Shown one piece after another: positions 39,721 to 49,169 of a DNA stretch of 49,584 nucleotides. The DNA lies in NCBI GenBank assembly GCA_017479285.1, contig JAFVCL010000089.1:1-49584 (forward strand), read 5' to 3'. This stretch comes from Lachnospiraceae bacterium (GTDB lineage: Bacteria; Bacillota; Clostridia; Lachnospirales; Lachnospiraceae). Within the stretch, counting starts at the first letter, position 1. Each line of letters begins with the position of its first letter. The notes beneath the pieces were generated by a model. That model saw nothing but the letters and a program-made list of their open reading frames with translations, was not told the origin of the DNA and searched no databases. Made by a program: the position numbers and the translations under genes.

Positions 39721-41184
39721 TTACATGGAAACATTCTTCGCGAAGGCCTTGTAGCCCTTGTATGTCTCGTAAATATCAGCCTTGTTTGTAGCCTCCCAGG
39801 GCGCGTGCATATTAAGAACCGCAACACCGCTGTCTATGACATTCATTCCGTAGAGTGCGAGGATATAGGCGATGGTTCCGCCTCCGCCCACATCCACCTT
39901 GCCCAGCTCAGCAGTCTGGAAGGCGATATCTTCCTTGTCTAAAACCTCCCGGATCTTTGCCATATACTCGGCATTTGCATCGTTGGAGCCGCTCTTTCCC
40001 CTTGCGCCGGTGAACTTGTTAAATACCATTCCCCTGCCCATGTAAGCCACATTCTTTCTCTCGAAGCTTCCCTCGTAGCTTGGGTCGAAGCCCGCGGATA
40101 CATCCGATGAGAGCATACAGCTTCTCGAGAGGCATCTTCTAACATTTAACTCACTGTACTGCCCTGCGAGATTCATAACCTCGGCAACCGCATTTTCAAA
40201 GAAATGTGACTGCATTCCCGTAGCGCCTACAGAGCCTATCTCCTCCTTGTCCACAAGAATGCAGACCGTTGTCCTGTCGCATACGGGGCAGTCCAGCATA
40301 GCCTGCATTGAGGTAAATGCGCAGACCCTGTCGTCCTGTCCGTATCCGAGTATCATGCTTCTGTCAAAGCCCGCATCCCTTGCCTTTCCCGCAGGAACGA
40401 CCTCGATCTCGGCGGAGAGGAAATCCTCCTCCTCGATACCGTAGGACTGCTTTAATATATCAAGAACGCCTGCCTTTACAGCCTCCTTGGTGTCAGATTT
40501 CTTCTCATCCTTTTTAGCGCTCTTTGCGGCTGTTTTAGCCTTTGAAGAGCCGCTTTTTCCGTCGCCTCCGATAATGGTAAGGGGCTTGTTACCCACGATA
40601 ATATCAAGAGCCTCCCCCTCGATGACCTTTGCGCCCTTCTTTTCAAGCTGCTCTGCCGCAAGATGTATGAGCAGGTCGGATACAAAGAATACCGGGTCGC
40701 TCTCGTCCTCGCCGATATTTATCTCAACGGTGGTTCCGTCCTTTTTTACGATAACGCCGTGAAGTGCAAGAGGGATGGTGACCCACTGATATTTCTTTAC
40801 GCCGCCGTAATAATGCGTATCGAGATAAGCAAAGCCGTCCTTCTCGTAGAGCGGATTCTGCTTTACATCCATTCTCGGGCTGTCGATATGCGCCCCGAGG
40901 ATGTTAAGTCCCTCTACCATGGGCTTTTTACCGATTCTGAACATGCATACGGACTTGTTCATCCATACACTGTAAACCTTATCTCCGGCCTTAAGTTTGG
41001 TGCCCTCCCCGATAAGGGTCTCAAGCTCTTTATATCCGTCCTTTTCGATGGTGTTTACAATCCTGTCCACACACTCGCGCTCGGTCTTTGCCTCACTAAT
41101 AAACTCACGATAATCGTCGCAAAGCCTGTTAAGACTCTTTAACTCCTTCTCATCATACTTTTCCCATGCATTTTTTCGTTCCAT
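39721..41184 (-). CDS. M18 family zinc aminopeptidase
   Basis: 487 residues. Cytosolic metallo-aminopeptidase of the aspartyl/leucyl (ApeB/LAP) group, forming large tetrahedral oligomers. Metal and active-site residues: H in ILGAHIDSPRMD, D in GYGQDDRV, E-E in VDKEEIGSVG, D in SSDVSAGFDP and H in LNMHAPWE. A Lys/Ala/Asp-rich low-complexity insert (about 212-240) interrupts the dimerisation part, as in several clostridial members. It probably trims peptides for amino acid recycling. It follows pheT by 26 bases and could share its transcript. The class is clear; the preferred N-terminal residue is not. Confidence 0.92.
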   Translation of the reverse strand: MERKNAWEKYDEKELKSLNRLCDDYREFISEAKTERECVDRIVNTIEKDGYKELETLIGEGTKLKAGDKVYSVWMNKSVCMFRIGKKPMVEGLNILGAHIDSPRMDVKQNPLYEKDGFAYLDTHYYGGVKKYQWVTIPLALHGVIVKKDGTTVEINIGEDESDPVFFVSDLLIHLAAEQLEKKGAKVIEGEALDIIVGNKPLTIIGGDGKSGSSKAKTAAKSAKKDEKKSDTKEAVKAGVLDILKQSYGIEEEDFLSAEIEVVPAGKARDAGFDRSMILGYGQDDRVCAFTSMQAMLDCPVCDRTTVCILVDKEEIGSVGATGMQSHFFENAVAEVMNLAGQYSELNVRRCLSRSCMLSSDVSAGFDPSYEGSFERKNVAYMGRGMVFNKFTGARGKSGSNDANAEYMAKIREVLDKEDIAFQTAELGKVDVGGGGTIAYILALYGMNVIDSGVAVLNMHAPWEATNKADIYETYKGYKAFAKNVSM

Positions 41185-41210
41185 TTTCTTTCCTACCTCG
41201 ATTCTGAAAA

Positions 41211-43631
41211 CTATGCTCTAAGCTCAATATTAAGCTGCTTTCCGAGATTCTTTAATATCTTGTGTACATATCCGTCCACAGCCTCTGCCGTAAACTCCTC
41301 GTCCTTGGGAGTAAAGGTAACCGTAAACGCCATGCTCTTCTTGTCGGCAGCGATCTGCTCGCCCTCGTACACATCAAAAAGCTTTATATCGCTCACATAT
41401 CCGCAGGCGGAGGATATAACCTCCTCAACCTGTCCGCAGGTTACTTCCTTGTCCATGATAAGAGCAAGGTCCCTTACCTCCGTGGCATACTTGGGAAGGG
41501 GCTTGAATACAGGTGCCTTTCCGTAATACTTAACAAGCTTCTCAAGATCTATCTCGCAAACATAGGCGGGATATCTCATCGCCTCATCATTCATTATCTC
41601 GTATGTCACTCTTCCGAGATAGCCTATCTCCTCGCCCTCGCGAAGCACCTTTGCCGCCTGATAGGGATGAAGGAAGGGCTTCTCACATCTTTCGTATGTA
41701 AAGCAGATATTTAAAGTTTCCGCAAGAGTCTCCACAAGTCCCTTGAGCGTAAAGAATGACTCGGTCTTTCCGAATACTCCGATGCAGAGAGTCTCTCTCT
41801 CATCGGGATAATCCGTAAGCGGAAGCTCCTTTGGAATGAACCTGTTTCCGATTTCAAAGATCCTTCCCTCGAGGTTTCCTCTCTTCTGGTTTCTGCCCAT
41901 GGCGTGGATCATCTGGGGAGCAAGGGTAGTCCTCATCAGGGAAAGCTCCTCATTGATCGGATTCATTATCCTTATGGCAAATCTCTCCGGCGCATCCTCC
42001 GGAAGTCTTAAGAAATCAAGATCCGAGGGTGAGAAGAAGGAATAGTGCATTCCCTCATAAGCTCCCGCGCCGCAGAGAGCCTTTTTGATCTTAAGGGTGG
42101 TCTTCTGGCGAAGGTTTGTGCCACCGATGGTTACCTTTGCGGTGGGCATGAATGTGGGACCTATGTGATCGTATCCGTACATCCTTATTATCTCCTCGGA
42201 GATATCGGGATAGTCCTCCATATCCTCGCGGTAGGCGGGCACATGGATGGTAAGCTCATCGCCCTCGATCTCGGGAGCAAAATAGAGCCTTGTAAGGATA
42301 TCCTTTATCGCATCCGTGGGTACATCGATTCCGAGAACCCCGTTTACCTTCTTTATGCTTGCCTTCATCTCCCATGGTTCAAGGGATTTTCCGGTATTGA
42401 CATCCTCGTGGGTCGATGAAATCTTTCCGCAGCCAAGTTCCTCCACAAGATGAAGAACTCTCTTCATCGCCATAACCGTCGCGTACTCATCCACTCCCTT
42501 TGAATATCTCTGGCTGGAATCCGAAGACTGTCCCAGGGCACGGGAGCTCTTTCTTATGTTGTCCCTTGCGAACTTTGCGGCCTCAAACATAACCTCGGTA
42601 GTGTTTTCTCTTATCTCGGAATTAAGGCCGCCCATGATACCCGCAAGGGCAACGGGCTTTACGCCGTCGCAGATAACGAGGTTATTGGGATTAAGGGTAA
42701 ACTCCTTCTCGTCGAGGGTCGTTATCTTCTCTCCCTCCTTAGCCCTTCTTACAACAATCTTATTTCCCTCAAGGAAATTGCAGTCGAAGGCGTGAAGAGG
42801 CTGTCCCAGCTCGCGCATGATGTAATTCGTTATATCCACAATATTTGAGATGGAATTGTTTCCAACAAGCGCAAGCCTTCTTCTCATCCATGCGGGAGAA
42901 GGTCCCAGCTTTACATCGTATACATAATGGGCGGAATATCTCGGGCAGATATCCTGTGCCTCCACGCTGACAGAGAATCCCTCCTTCTTTACATCCGTGG
43001 TGTGATAGTCAAGAGCGGGCTCATGGAGCTCTGTCTTTAATACCGCAGCCACCTCTCTTGCAAGTCCGAAGATGCTCTGGCAGTCGGGTCTGTTTGCGGT
43101 TATGGAGACATCGAATATCCAGTCGTCAAGACCGGTTATCTCCTTCACATCCGTTCCGGGCTTTGTATCCTCCGGAAGCACGAGAAGCCCGTTATATCCA
43201 GCGCCGGGATAGAGATTCTCGGTAAGCCCCAGCTCTGTTCCGGAGCAGAGCATTCCGTTGGAGTCATAGCCGCGGAGCTTGCCCTTTTTGATCGTCATAA
43301 CCCCCTCGACGGTTACATGATCCTTTGCGGTGGCATAAACCTGCGCTCCGGGAAGCGCCACCGGAAATACTCCTCCGGCGCATACATTGTCCGCGCCGCA
43401 GCATATCTGGAGCTCCTCCCCCGTTCCGGCGTCCACCGTGCAGACATGGAGATGGGTGTCGGGAATAGGCTCACAGGTAAGGACCCTTCCGGCCACAACG
43501 CCGCTTATATCCCGTCCTACCTGATACTTTTCCTCAACCTCAAATCCGCAGGAGAAAAGCTTCTACTCAAGCTCATCAATCGAAACATTTATATCTACAT
43601 AATCCTTTAACCAGGAAATGGGAACTAACAT
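41211..43631 (-). CDS. pheT: Phenylalanyl-tRNA synthetase beta subunit, with in-frame TAG at codon 23
   Basis: The full reading frame from the ATG at 43631 gives about 806 residues, the normal length. That ATG has AGGAGGATTAAAAA upstream and starts MLVPISWLKDYVDINV, the standard PheT N-terminus. Codon 23 is TAG (43563-43565), followed in frame by KLFSCGFEVEEKYQVGRDISGVVAGRVL, written here in two parts: KLFSCGFEVEEKYQ and VGRDISGVVAGRVL. The rest is intact: tRNA-binding (EMAP) domain, B3/B4 (HAFDCNFL) and the ferredoxin-like anticodon domain at the end. Without read-through the only start is the GTG at 43496, which has no ribosome binding site and would remove 45 residues. PheT is essential, so an error, a suppressor or restart must be considered. 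It follows pheS by 59 bases. Confidence 0.9.
43563..43565 (-). other. In-frame amber codon in pheT
   Basis: On the minus strand the codons read GAG TAG AAG at PheT positions 22-24. The expected residue here is Glu, Lys or Gln, so one base change (GAG, AAG or CAG to TAG) explains it. TAG is a normal stop for the AraC gene and for the histidine kinase at 46237-48609, so a global reassignment is not indicated. Confidence 0.9.
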
Positions 43632-43690
43632 TTTTTAATCCTCCTAATCATTGCTGGCATCGCAATGCCTTTTCAAGTATCAATATCAAA

Positions 43691-44737
43691 TCAGTCATCG
43701 ATCTGCTCAAGCACTCTGAGATCTGATTCAAAGAGCATCTTGATATTGTTAATTCCGTACTTAAGCATCGCAATTCTCTCAAGGCCGAGACCGAAGGCAA
43801 ATCCCGAATACTTCTCGGAATCTATCCCGCAGTTTTCGAGGACCTTCTTGTTTACGACACCGGCGCCGAGCACCTCGATCCATCCGGTTCCCTTGCAGAG
43901 CTTGCAGCCCTTACCGCCGCACTCAAAGCAACTTACATCTACCTCTACCGAAGGCTCGGTAAAGGGGAAATAGGAGGGACGGAGTCTTGTTGTGGTCTGC
44001 TCGCCGAATATCTGCTTTACAAACATGTCAAGACTTCCCTTAAGGTCACAGAGAGTAATGCCCTCATCCACCACAAGTCCCTCCATCTGTGAGAACATGG
44101 GTGAATGTGTCGCGTCGTCATCGGAGCGGAATACTTTTCCGGGGCTGACGATCTTGATGGGAGGCTTTGTGGACTCCATAACATGGATCTGGCCCGCGGA
44201 GGTCTGGGTTCTCAAAAGAAACTCCGGAGAGAGATAGAAGGTGTCCTGCATATCTCTTGCGGGGTGGTCCTGGGGTGTGTTGAGAGCGGTGAAATTGTAA
44301 AAATCATTCTCGATCTCAGTGCCTTCATAAACTGAAAAACCCATTCCCGTAAAGATGTCGATGAGCTGGTTTCTAACGGTGGTTATGGGATGAAGATTCC
44401 CGCACTCCTTTTTCTTTGCCGGCATGGAGATATCGATCTTCTCGCTCTCGTAGCGAAGCTTTAACTCCTGCTCCCTGACCTTTTTATCTATATCCTCGAA
44501 AAAGCCCAGCGCCCACTGCTTTGCCTCGTTTACGGCCTTACCGAAGGAAGCCTTCTGGTCGCCCGGCACCTGGGCCATCTCCTTCATAAGTGCGGACAGC
44601 TTGCCCTGCTTTGAATCAAGGAAGCTTTTTCTCATCTCATACAGATCTTTTGAATTTCTGGCTACGCTCTCCGCCTTCTCGCGGATCTCTGCCTTGATGC
44701 TGTCGATCTGTCCCTGAAGCTCTGAAAGATCTTTCAT
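43691..44737 (-). CDS. pheS: Phenylalanyl-tRNA synthetase alpha subunit
   Basis: 348 residues, catalytic subunit of the (alpha-beta)2 enzyme charging tRNA-Phe. N-terminal coiled coil (about 1-100) for tRNA binding; class II motifs follow: [19 protein letters not shown], the motif 2 block [29 protein letters not shown], and motif 3 [17 protein letters not shown]. The protein is complete. AAGGAG lies 11 bases before the ATG. Only 60 bases separate it from the upstream YihY gene, too few for a T-box leader, so transcription may come from further upstream. Confidence 0.96.
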   Translation of the reverse strand: MKDLSELQGQIDSIKAEIREKAESVARNSKDLYEMRKSFLDSKQGKLSALMKEMAQVPGDQKASFGKAVNEAKQWALGFFEDIDKKVREQELKLRYESEKIDISMPAKKKECGNLHPITTVRNQLIDIFTGMGFSVYEGTEIENDFYNFTALNTPQDHPARDMQDTFYLSPEFLLRTQTSAGQIHVMESTKPPIKIVSPGKVFRSDDDATHSPMFSQMEGLVVDEGITLCDLKGSLDMFVKQIFGEQTTTRLRPSYFPFTEPSVEVDVSCFECGGKGCKLCKGTGWIEVLGAGVVNKKVLENCGIDSEKYSGFAFGLGLERIAMLKYGINNIKMLFESDLRVLEQIDD

Positions 44738-44797
44738 TTTTTCATTTCTCCTTACCGATTGAATTATTGTTATGTCAATTTCTTATCTTATGGCTCT

Positions 44798-45763
44798 TTA
44801 GCCGTCATTTTCATGTCCAAGTGGTTTTCTTACAGATTCCCCGAAGGTACTTAGTTCGCTGTAAGGCTCGCTCCGTTCTCCGCTTTTTTCATTCTCCGCA
44901 GGGTTTCCAAGCATCCTTGTCCTTGCCTTTTTCGGATAGACGAGAACAATGTTTATCGGTTTGAAATACCGGTTTAAATATGCCCCGTACAAAAAGAAAA
45001 GCAGGCAGAAATATATCCACAGCATTGCGATTATAACTATCGCAAAATTTCCGTACATACTGTATGCATTGTAGCGGTTCACATAGTAGGAAAAAATCGC
45101 CGAAAAGCCTATCCAGCAGAGCGATGAAAAAACCGCTCCGGGAAGCTGTTCCCTAAACTTCTGTTTTTTGTTGGGCAAAAAGGAATAAAGCACCGCAAAA
45201 AAGAAAGTAAGTATAATAAATATATATAAGTGCCTCGGCCTTACTATTATTCCCTGAAATTCCTCAAACCACGCCCATACGCCGCTTAAATACCCCGCTA
45301 TGGCTTTGCCGAACACCATAAGAAGCAGGCTTATGTATAGCGCCGCGAGAAGTATGAGCGTATAAAGGCAGCAGACTCCCCGCCTTACAAAATAGTTTCG
45401 CTTCTCCTCCACGTCATTCACCGCATTCAGCCCCTGAACCAGCGAGGACACTCCCTTTGCCGCAGTCCAGAGGGTTATTATCGCGGATATGGTAAGAACC
45501 GCGTATCCTCCGGAATACACACTGTCCACAAGCCTCTCCACGAGACTCCAGAACATTTCCGGCAAAAAGCCCTCGATAAATTCGATAAGATCCATCTCCG
45601 TTATTCTCGTGAAGGGCAGTATGGAACACAGAAGGATCAGCATCGGGGTGAAAGAAAGCAACAGAAAAAAAGAAGTGCAGGCCGCATACGCGTCAATGTT
45701 CAGCCTTTTGACACTCCTTGCGAAGTCACTGTATATTCTGTAAAGTTTCCTTAACACTCTCAT
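44798..45763 (-). CDS. YihY/UPF0761 (BrkB-like) membrane protein
   Basis: About 321 residues with six membrane helices (AAYCTSFF-like first helix region AACTSFFLLLSFTPMLILL, then ISAIITLWTAAKGV, LYTLILLAALYISLLLMVFG, FIILTFFFAVLYSFL, and two further). LWTAAKGVSSLVQGLN and GAVFSSLCWIGFSAIFSYYV are family landmarks. The polar tail (about 275-320) is cytoplasmic. Function is unsettled for the family; older labels as ribonuclease BN are wrong. I use the ATG at 45763; the GTG at 45787 has no ribosome binding site. It lies directly downstream of the 6S RNA terminator and before pheS. Confidence 0.88.
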   Translation of the reverse strand: MRVLRKLYRIYSDFARSVKRLNIDAYAACTSFFLLLSFTPMLILLCSILPFTRITEMDLIEFIEGFLPEMFWSLVERLVDSVYSGGYAVLTISAIITLWTAAKGVSSLVQGLNAVNDVEEKRNYFVRRGVCCLYTLILLAALYISLLLMVFGKAIAGYLSGVWAWFEEFQGIIVRPRHLYIFIILTFFFAVLYSFLPNKKQKFREQLPGAVFSSLCWIGFSAIFSYYVNRYNAYSMYGNFAIVIIAMLWIYFCLLFFLYGAYLNRYFKPINIVLVYPKKARTRMLGNPAENEKSGERSEPYSELSTFGESVRKPLGHENDG

Positions 45764-45802
45764 ATCAAAACGCCCAAAAATAACCACTCTTTACAATAAC
45801 AC

Positions 45803-45830
45803 AAAAAAAAGCCGGTGTAAATGCCGACTT
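45803..45830 (-). terminator. Rho-independent terminator of 6S RNA
   Basis: Minus-strand stem AAGTCGG/CCGGCTT (45830-45824 with 45815-45809) with an 8-base loop, followed by eight T residues (45810-45803). Confidence 0.88.
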
Positions 45831-46018
45831 ACATAACAATAGCCCTTTGGAAATGTCTCCGCCTTTTGACGCCTAGCTAAAAGCCAGGTGGGTGACCGCA
45901 GCTCTGACTTCTGCCTTCCCCTGGCTCTTTCGAGGGGGCATGACATCCGACAGGCGATGTAGGAATCCCGTTAAAGGTAAATGTAGGTTCAAAAATCCGA
46001 AGACTGACCTTAGGGCCA
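45806..46018 (-). ncRNA. ssrS: 6S RNA
   Basis: A structured transcript of about 180 nucleotides plus its terminator. It has no ORF, and has its own promoter and terminator. Closing stem: GGCCCT near the 5' end (46017-46012) pairs with AGGGCT at 45846-45841. Internal blocks seen on the minus strand, GTCAGTCTTCGGATTTTTGA, CCCCCTCGAAAGAGCCAGGGG (here split as CCCCCTCGAAAG and AGCCAGGGG), GCGGTCACCCACCTGGC and AGCTAGGCGTC, match the clostridial form of 6S as I remember it. 6S mimics an open promoter and binds sigma-A RNA polymerase in slow growth. It accounts for most of the 45764-46236 gap. A covariance-model search would confirm it. Confidence 0.85.
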
Positions 46019-46023
46019 ACTCT

Positions 46024-46052
46024 ATTGTACAAAAAATATGCCGAAAAAACAA
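46024..46052 (-). promoter_or_regulatory. Promoter of 6S RNA
   Basis: Minus-strand -35 TTGTTT (46047-46052), 17 bases, -10 TACAAT (46024-46029); start predicted near 46018, which gives the closing stem at the RNA 5' end. Confidence 0.75.
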
Positions 46053-46148
46053 CATAGTTTCAGACAAAAAATATCCTTTTTATTGTGCATATTATGTAAA
46101 CTTTATAATATTAAGTGTATATACTTTACCTTGTTTTGCGGACTATGA

Positions 46149-46154
46149 TATAAT
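46149..46154 (+). promoter_or_regulatory. Extended -10 box for the plus-strand histidine kinase
   Basis: TGA-TATAAT (46146-46154) is a good extended -10 element with no strong -35. It would give a leader of about 75 bases. A second TATAAT lies at 46104-46109. GGTGA at 46226-46230 is the ribosome binding site. Confidence 0.55.
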
Positions 46155-46236
46155 GTTTGGTACAGCGCCTTATCAAATATGTATTTTTATGCAGAAAGAC
46201 AATATTCGATTTCTGCCATGCCCACGGTGATTTATT

Positions 46237-48609
46237 ATGAAGCAAAAAACCGCAAAGACTTCGAGAATTCATGACATACTCTATAAAGTCATACAAAATA
46301 CGGTTGCCGTACTTATCACCTTTACAGTTATAGTCTATATAACGGGTCAGTTTTTCGTCAAAAATCCCTCCTTTTACAATCCCGAATGTGAAAAATATCC
46401 CGGGATCTGGACCCATACAGCCTCAGACGGCGAGACCTCTGTCGTCGAGCCGGCCTCCACGGTAAATGTCGCCGGTGAAAAGGATGTTTATTTCAACACC
46501 GTTCTGCCGGATAATATTTCCGAGGGGTATTATCTTTTTATAAAGACCGGCAAAAACTTTTCCGCTCTTGTTGACGGACGGGAAAGGTGTAATTATTTCA
46601 TAGAACAGAGCCTTTTCGGAAAGACCTCCAAGAGCATCTGGCTCCCCATAAAGCTTTCCCCCGATGACGCGGGAAAAACCCTTTCGATCGTAAGAAGGGA
46701 TTACTCCGGAGACACGACTCTTATGCCCGAGTTCTATTACGGAAACAAGCTGGGCTTTATCCAATGGTTACTCAGCTCGAACATATTCATCCTTCTTTTG
46801 TCGTTTTCACTTTTGATATTCGACTTTATCATCATGCTCGCCTGCATAGTTTACCGTATAAGAACCGGCCACAGCTTTGCCCTTATGTATCTTACCATAT
46901 CCGTTTTTACCGGTGCGGCCTGGCTGATACTCGATAATTTCTTCTATCCCTTTATTTTCGGGAATTATTACATAGACGGAATCGTGGAGTTTATGATAGT
47001 TATACTCCTCCCCTTCCCCTTCACCTCTTACATGAACATCCTGCAGGAGCGCAGATACCAGAAGTATGTCAATATCATAAACCTCGTTCTCATAATCGAA
47101 TTCCTTTTGTTTTCGGTCCTGCACTTTGCCAATATCTCGAGCTTTAACGAATCAATGCTGTTTATCCTCATAGGTGCGGGGATATCCACTCTTATAACGC
47201 TGGGTATAATGTGCTACGACCTGTTCATAAAAAAGAACAGGGACTATGTTATAGTTGCCGTAGGCTTCTCCATATTTATACTGTTTGCCCTCGGGGAGAT
47301 CGGACACCTTTTCTATCCCGGTCACACAAACGACGGCATTTATATCTCCATCGGACTTATCGCTCTGCTGCTCCTTGCGGTCTACAACGAGATCTCCAAT
47401 ATAAGCAATATGCATATAAAGGCGATTGAAGCCCAGTCCTCCAACAATGCGAAATCCGTTTTCCTCGCAAATATGTCCCACGAGATACGAACCCCCATTA
47501 ATGCCATAATGGGAATGAATGAACTCATACTCCGTGAGGATATAAATGACACCGTAAAGGAATATGCCACAAATGCCAGGGATGCCAGCCTTGTGCTTCT
47601 TGATATAGTAAACGATATACTCGACTTTTCAAAGATCGAGCAGGGCAAGATGGAGCTCATAGAGGATAAATATGATATCGCCAGGCTTCTTGCGGGCGTA
47701 ATATCCATGATGCAGATAAAGGCGGATGAAAAGGGGCTGAAGCTTCTGGCAGATATATCCCCCGAGCTTCCCAGAACCCTTATCGGCGACTCAAAAAGAG
47801 TAAGAGAAATAATCATGAATCTTATGAGCAATGCCGTAAAATATACCGAGAAGGGCTCCGTTACCCTTACGGTGTATATGGATGGCACCGGGGAGACTCC
47901 CGTGCTCATAATCTCCGTCAAAGACACCGGAATAGGTATCCGGGAGGAGGACAGGGACAAGCTCTTTAAGCAGTTTGAGAGACTCGATTACAATAAAAAC
48001 CGCAACATAGAAGGCACCGGCCTCGGGCTCGCCATAACCTCCGGATTCGTAAAGCTTATGGGCGGAACCATTGCCTGTGAAAGCGTTTATGGAAAGGGCT
48101 CTGAATTCATAGCTGAAATCCCCCAGAAAATCGCCGATAAGACTGCCATAGGGGATATCGACAAGATACGGGTAGCAATGCCGGATAATGAGGAAAAAGG
48201 GACAAAGGATCTGCGCTGCCCCGATGCAAAGATACTTGTTGTGGACGATAACCGTATGAACCTTAAGGTGGCGGAGCGGTTTATAAACCTCACCGGGGCC
48301 ACCGTCTTCTGCGCAAAAAGCGGAAAAGAAATGCTCCGTCTTATAACCGGAGAAAAATATGATCTCATCCTGCTCGACCACATGATGCCTGAGATGGACG
48401 GAATCGCAGCCCTGGAAAAAGCTAAGGCTATGTCTGACAACATCAACAAAGATACTCCATACATAGCCCTCACGGCAAATGCCATCCTCGGAGCTGAAGA
48501 AATGTACATCTCCAGAGGATTCGCGGATTATTTGAGTAAGCCCATAACCATAGACTCGCTTAACGAGATCCTTATAAAATATCTGCCCTCCGGCAAAATA
48601 ATCAAATAG
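46237..48609 (+). CDS. Hybrid sensor histidine kinase with 7TM-DISM-like sensor and receiver
   Basis: 790 residues. A first membrane helix (about 19-41), an extracellular beta-rich domain (about 45-170), then seven membrane helices (about 178-385): the 7TMR-DISM layout for sensing small extracellular molecules. HisKA has H415 in ANMSHEIRTP; HATPase has NLMSNAVKY, DTGIGI and GTGLGLAI. A receiver domain (about 663-785) carries D714 in LILLDHMMPEMDG. There is no HPt, so the phosphate must pass to a separate protein; an HPt domain occurs in the other kinase of this window. The gene is alone on its strand, ends with TAG, and its partner is not indicated. Confidence 0.92.
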   Translation: MKQKTAKTSRIHDILYKVIQNTVAVLITFTVIVYITGQFFVKNPSFYNPECEKYPGIWTHTASDGETSVVEPASTVNVAGEKDVYFNTVLPDNISEGYYLFIKTGKNFSALVDGRERCNYFIEQSLFGKTSKSIWLPIKLSPDDAGKTLSIVRRDYSGDTTLMPEFYYGNKLGFIQWLLSSNIFILLLSFSLLIFDFIIMLACIVYRIRTGHSFALMYLTISVFTGAAWLILDNFFYPFIFGNYYIDGIVEFMIVILLPFPFTSYMNILQERRYQKYVNIINLVLIIEFLLFSVLHFANISSFNESMLFILIGAGISTLITLGIMCYDLFIKKNRDYVIVAVGFSIFILFALGEIGHLFYPGHTNDGIYISIGLIALLLLAVYNEISNISNMHIKAIEAQSSNNAKSVFLANMSHEIRTPINAIMGMNELILREDINDTVKEYATNARDASLVLLDIVNDILDFSKIEQGKMELIEDKYDIARLLAGVISMMQIKADEKGLKLLADISPELPRTLIGDSKRVREIIMNLMSNAVKYTEKGSVTLTVYMDGTGETPVLIISVKDTGIGIREEDRDKLFKQFERLDYNKNRNIEGTGLGLAITSGFVKLMGGTIACESVYGKGSEFIAEIPQKIADKTAIGDIDKIRVAMPDNEEKGTKDLRCPDAKILVVDDNRMNLKVAERFINLTGATVFCAKSGKEMLRLITGEKYDLILLDHMMPEMDGIAALEKAKAMSDNINKDTPYIALTANAILGAEEMYISRGFADYLSKPITIDSLNEILIKYLPSGKIIK

Positions 48610-48619
48610 CGAAGGCAGA

Positions 48620-48982
48620 TCAGCGGCCTAAAGCCCGCTCGTGCATGGATCTGCTTTTTTCCGGGTTCTCCACAGGCTTTTGAACAAGCGTTACGATGAT
48701 CGCGGGAATAAGTGCAAAATATCCGAAAAGGTAGTAGCCTCCAAAGCTCCTGCCTTTTTTCTTTGCGATATTTGCGGGTATCGTTGCGAGGAAAAGAGGG
48801 AGCACGAACATCGCTGAAAGAATAAGGATCCCGAAACCGGAGAATAAAAATTCAAGGGGTCCGAAATTTGCTATCTCATTGTTTAAAGCAATCGCGGCCT
48901 CAGTCGCCTCATCGGACGACTCCGCAGCATTTGCGGCAGTTGCAGCAATCACATCGGTCAAAAAAATAGATGGAATAAACAT
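48620..48982 (-). CDS. Small two-helix membrane protein, unknown function
   Basis: About 120 residues. N-terminal hydrophobic, Ala-rich segment (possible signal or weak helix), then two membrane helices (around FSGFGILILSAMFVLPLFLAT and FGGYYLFGYFALIPAIIVTLV, described here by their ends) joined by IPANIAKKKGR. The tail KPVENPEKSRSMHER is cytoplasmic. No known family motif. I use the ATG at 48982 because AAAGGA lies 6 bases upstream; the longer frame from 49012 has no ribosome binding site. It ends 10 bases from the convergent kinase gene. Confidence 0.7.
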   Translation of the reverse strand: MFIPSIFLTDVIAATAANAAESSDEATEAAIALNNEIANFGPLEFLFSGFGILILSAMFVLPLFLATIPANIAKKKGRSFGGYYLFGYFALIPAIIVTLVQKPVENPEKSRSMHERALGR

Positions 48983-49026
48983 ATAGAGTCCTTTTTTTAT
49001 AAAATATATCAATCTTTTTCCAGGCT

Positions 49027-49032
49027 ATTATA
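49027..49032 (-). promoter_or_regulatory. Extended -10 box of the small membrane protein gene
   Basis: Minus-strand TGT-TATAAT at 49035-49027 with no strong -35. Leader of about 40 bases to the ATG at 48982. Confidence 0.5.
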
Positions 49033-49095
49033 ACATTTTAGTCTTATTATTTCTATAACAAACCATATCGTCTTGCTAAATGTTCGCGCAAGCGC

Positions 49096-49135
49096 AAAAC
49101 CCCCTCCCAAACAATATGTAAGGGAGGGGTTAAAA
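49096..49135 (-). terminator. Terminator of pckA
   Basis: On the minus strand AACCCCTCCC pairs with GGGAGGGGGTT across 13 bases and is followed by TTTTGCGC. A second dyad GTTAAAA/TTTTAAC (49129-49146) lies just before it. It lies about 35 bases after the pckA stop. Confidence 0.75.
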
Positions 49136-49169
49136 CGCATTTTAACGCTATTTTTGTATTTATATTTTA

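Noticed and set aside
43563..43565. Reassignment of TAG as a sense codon in this organism
   Set aside because: The AraC gene and the histidine kinase at 46237-48609 end naturally at TAG, and no other conserved gene in the window has an in-frame TAG.
44738..44797. T-box leader for pheST
   Set aside because: Only 60 bases separate pheS from the upstream gene; no T-box sequence, specifier loop or terminator is present.
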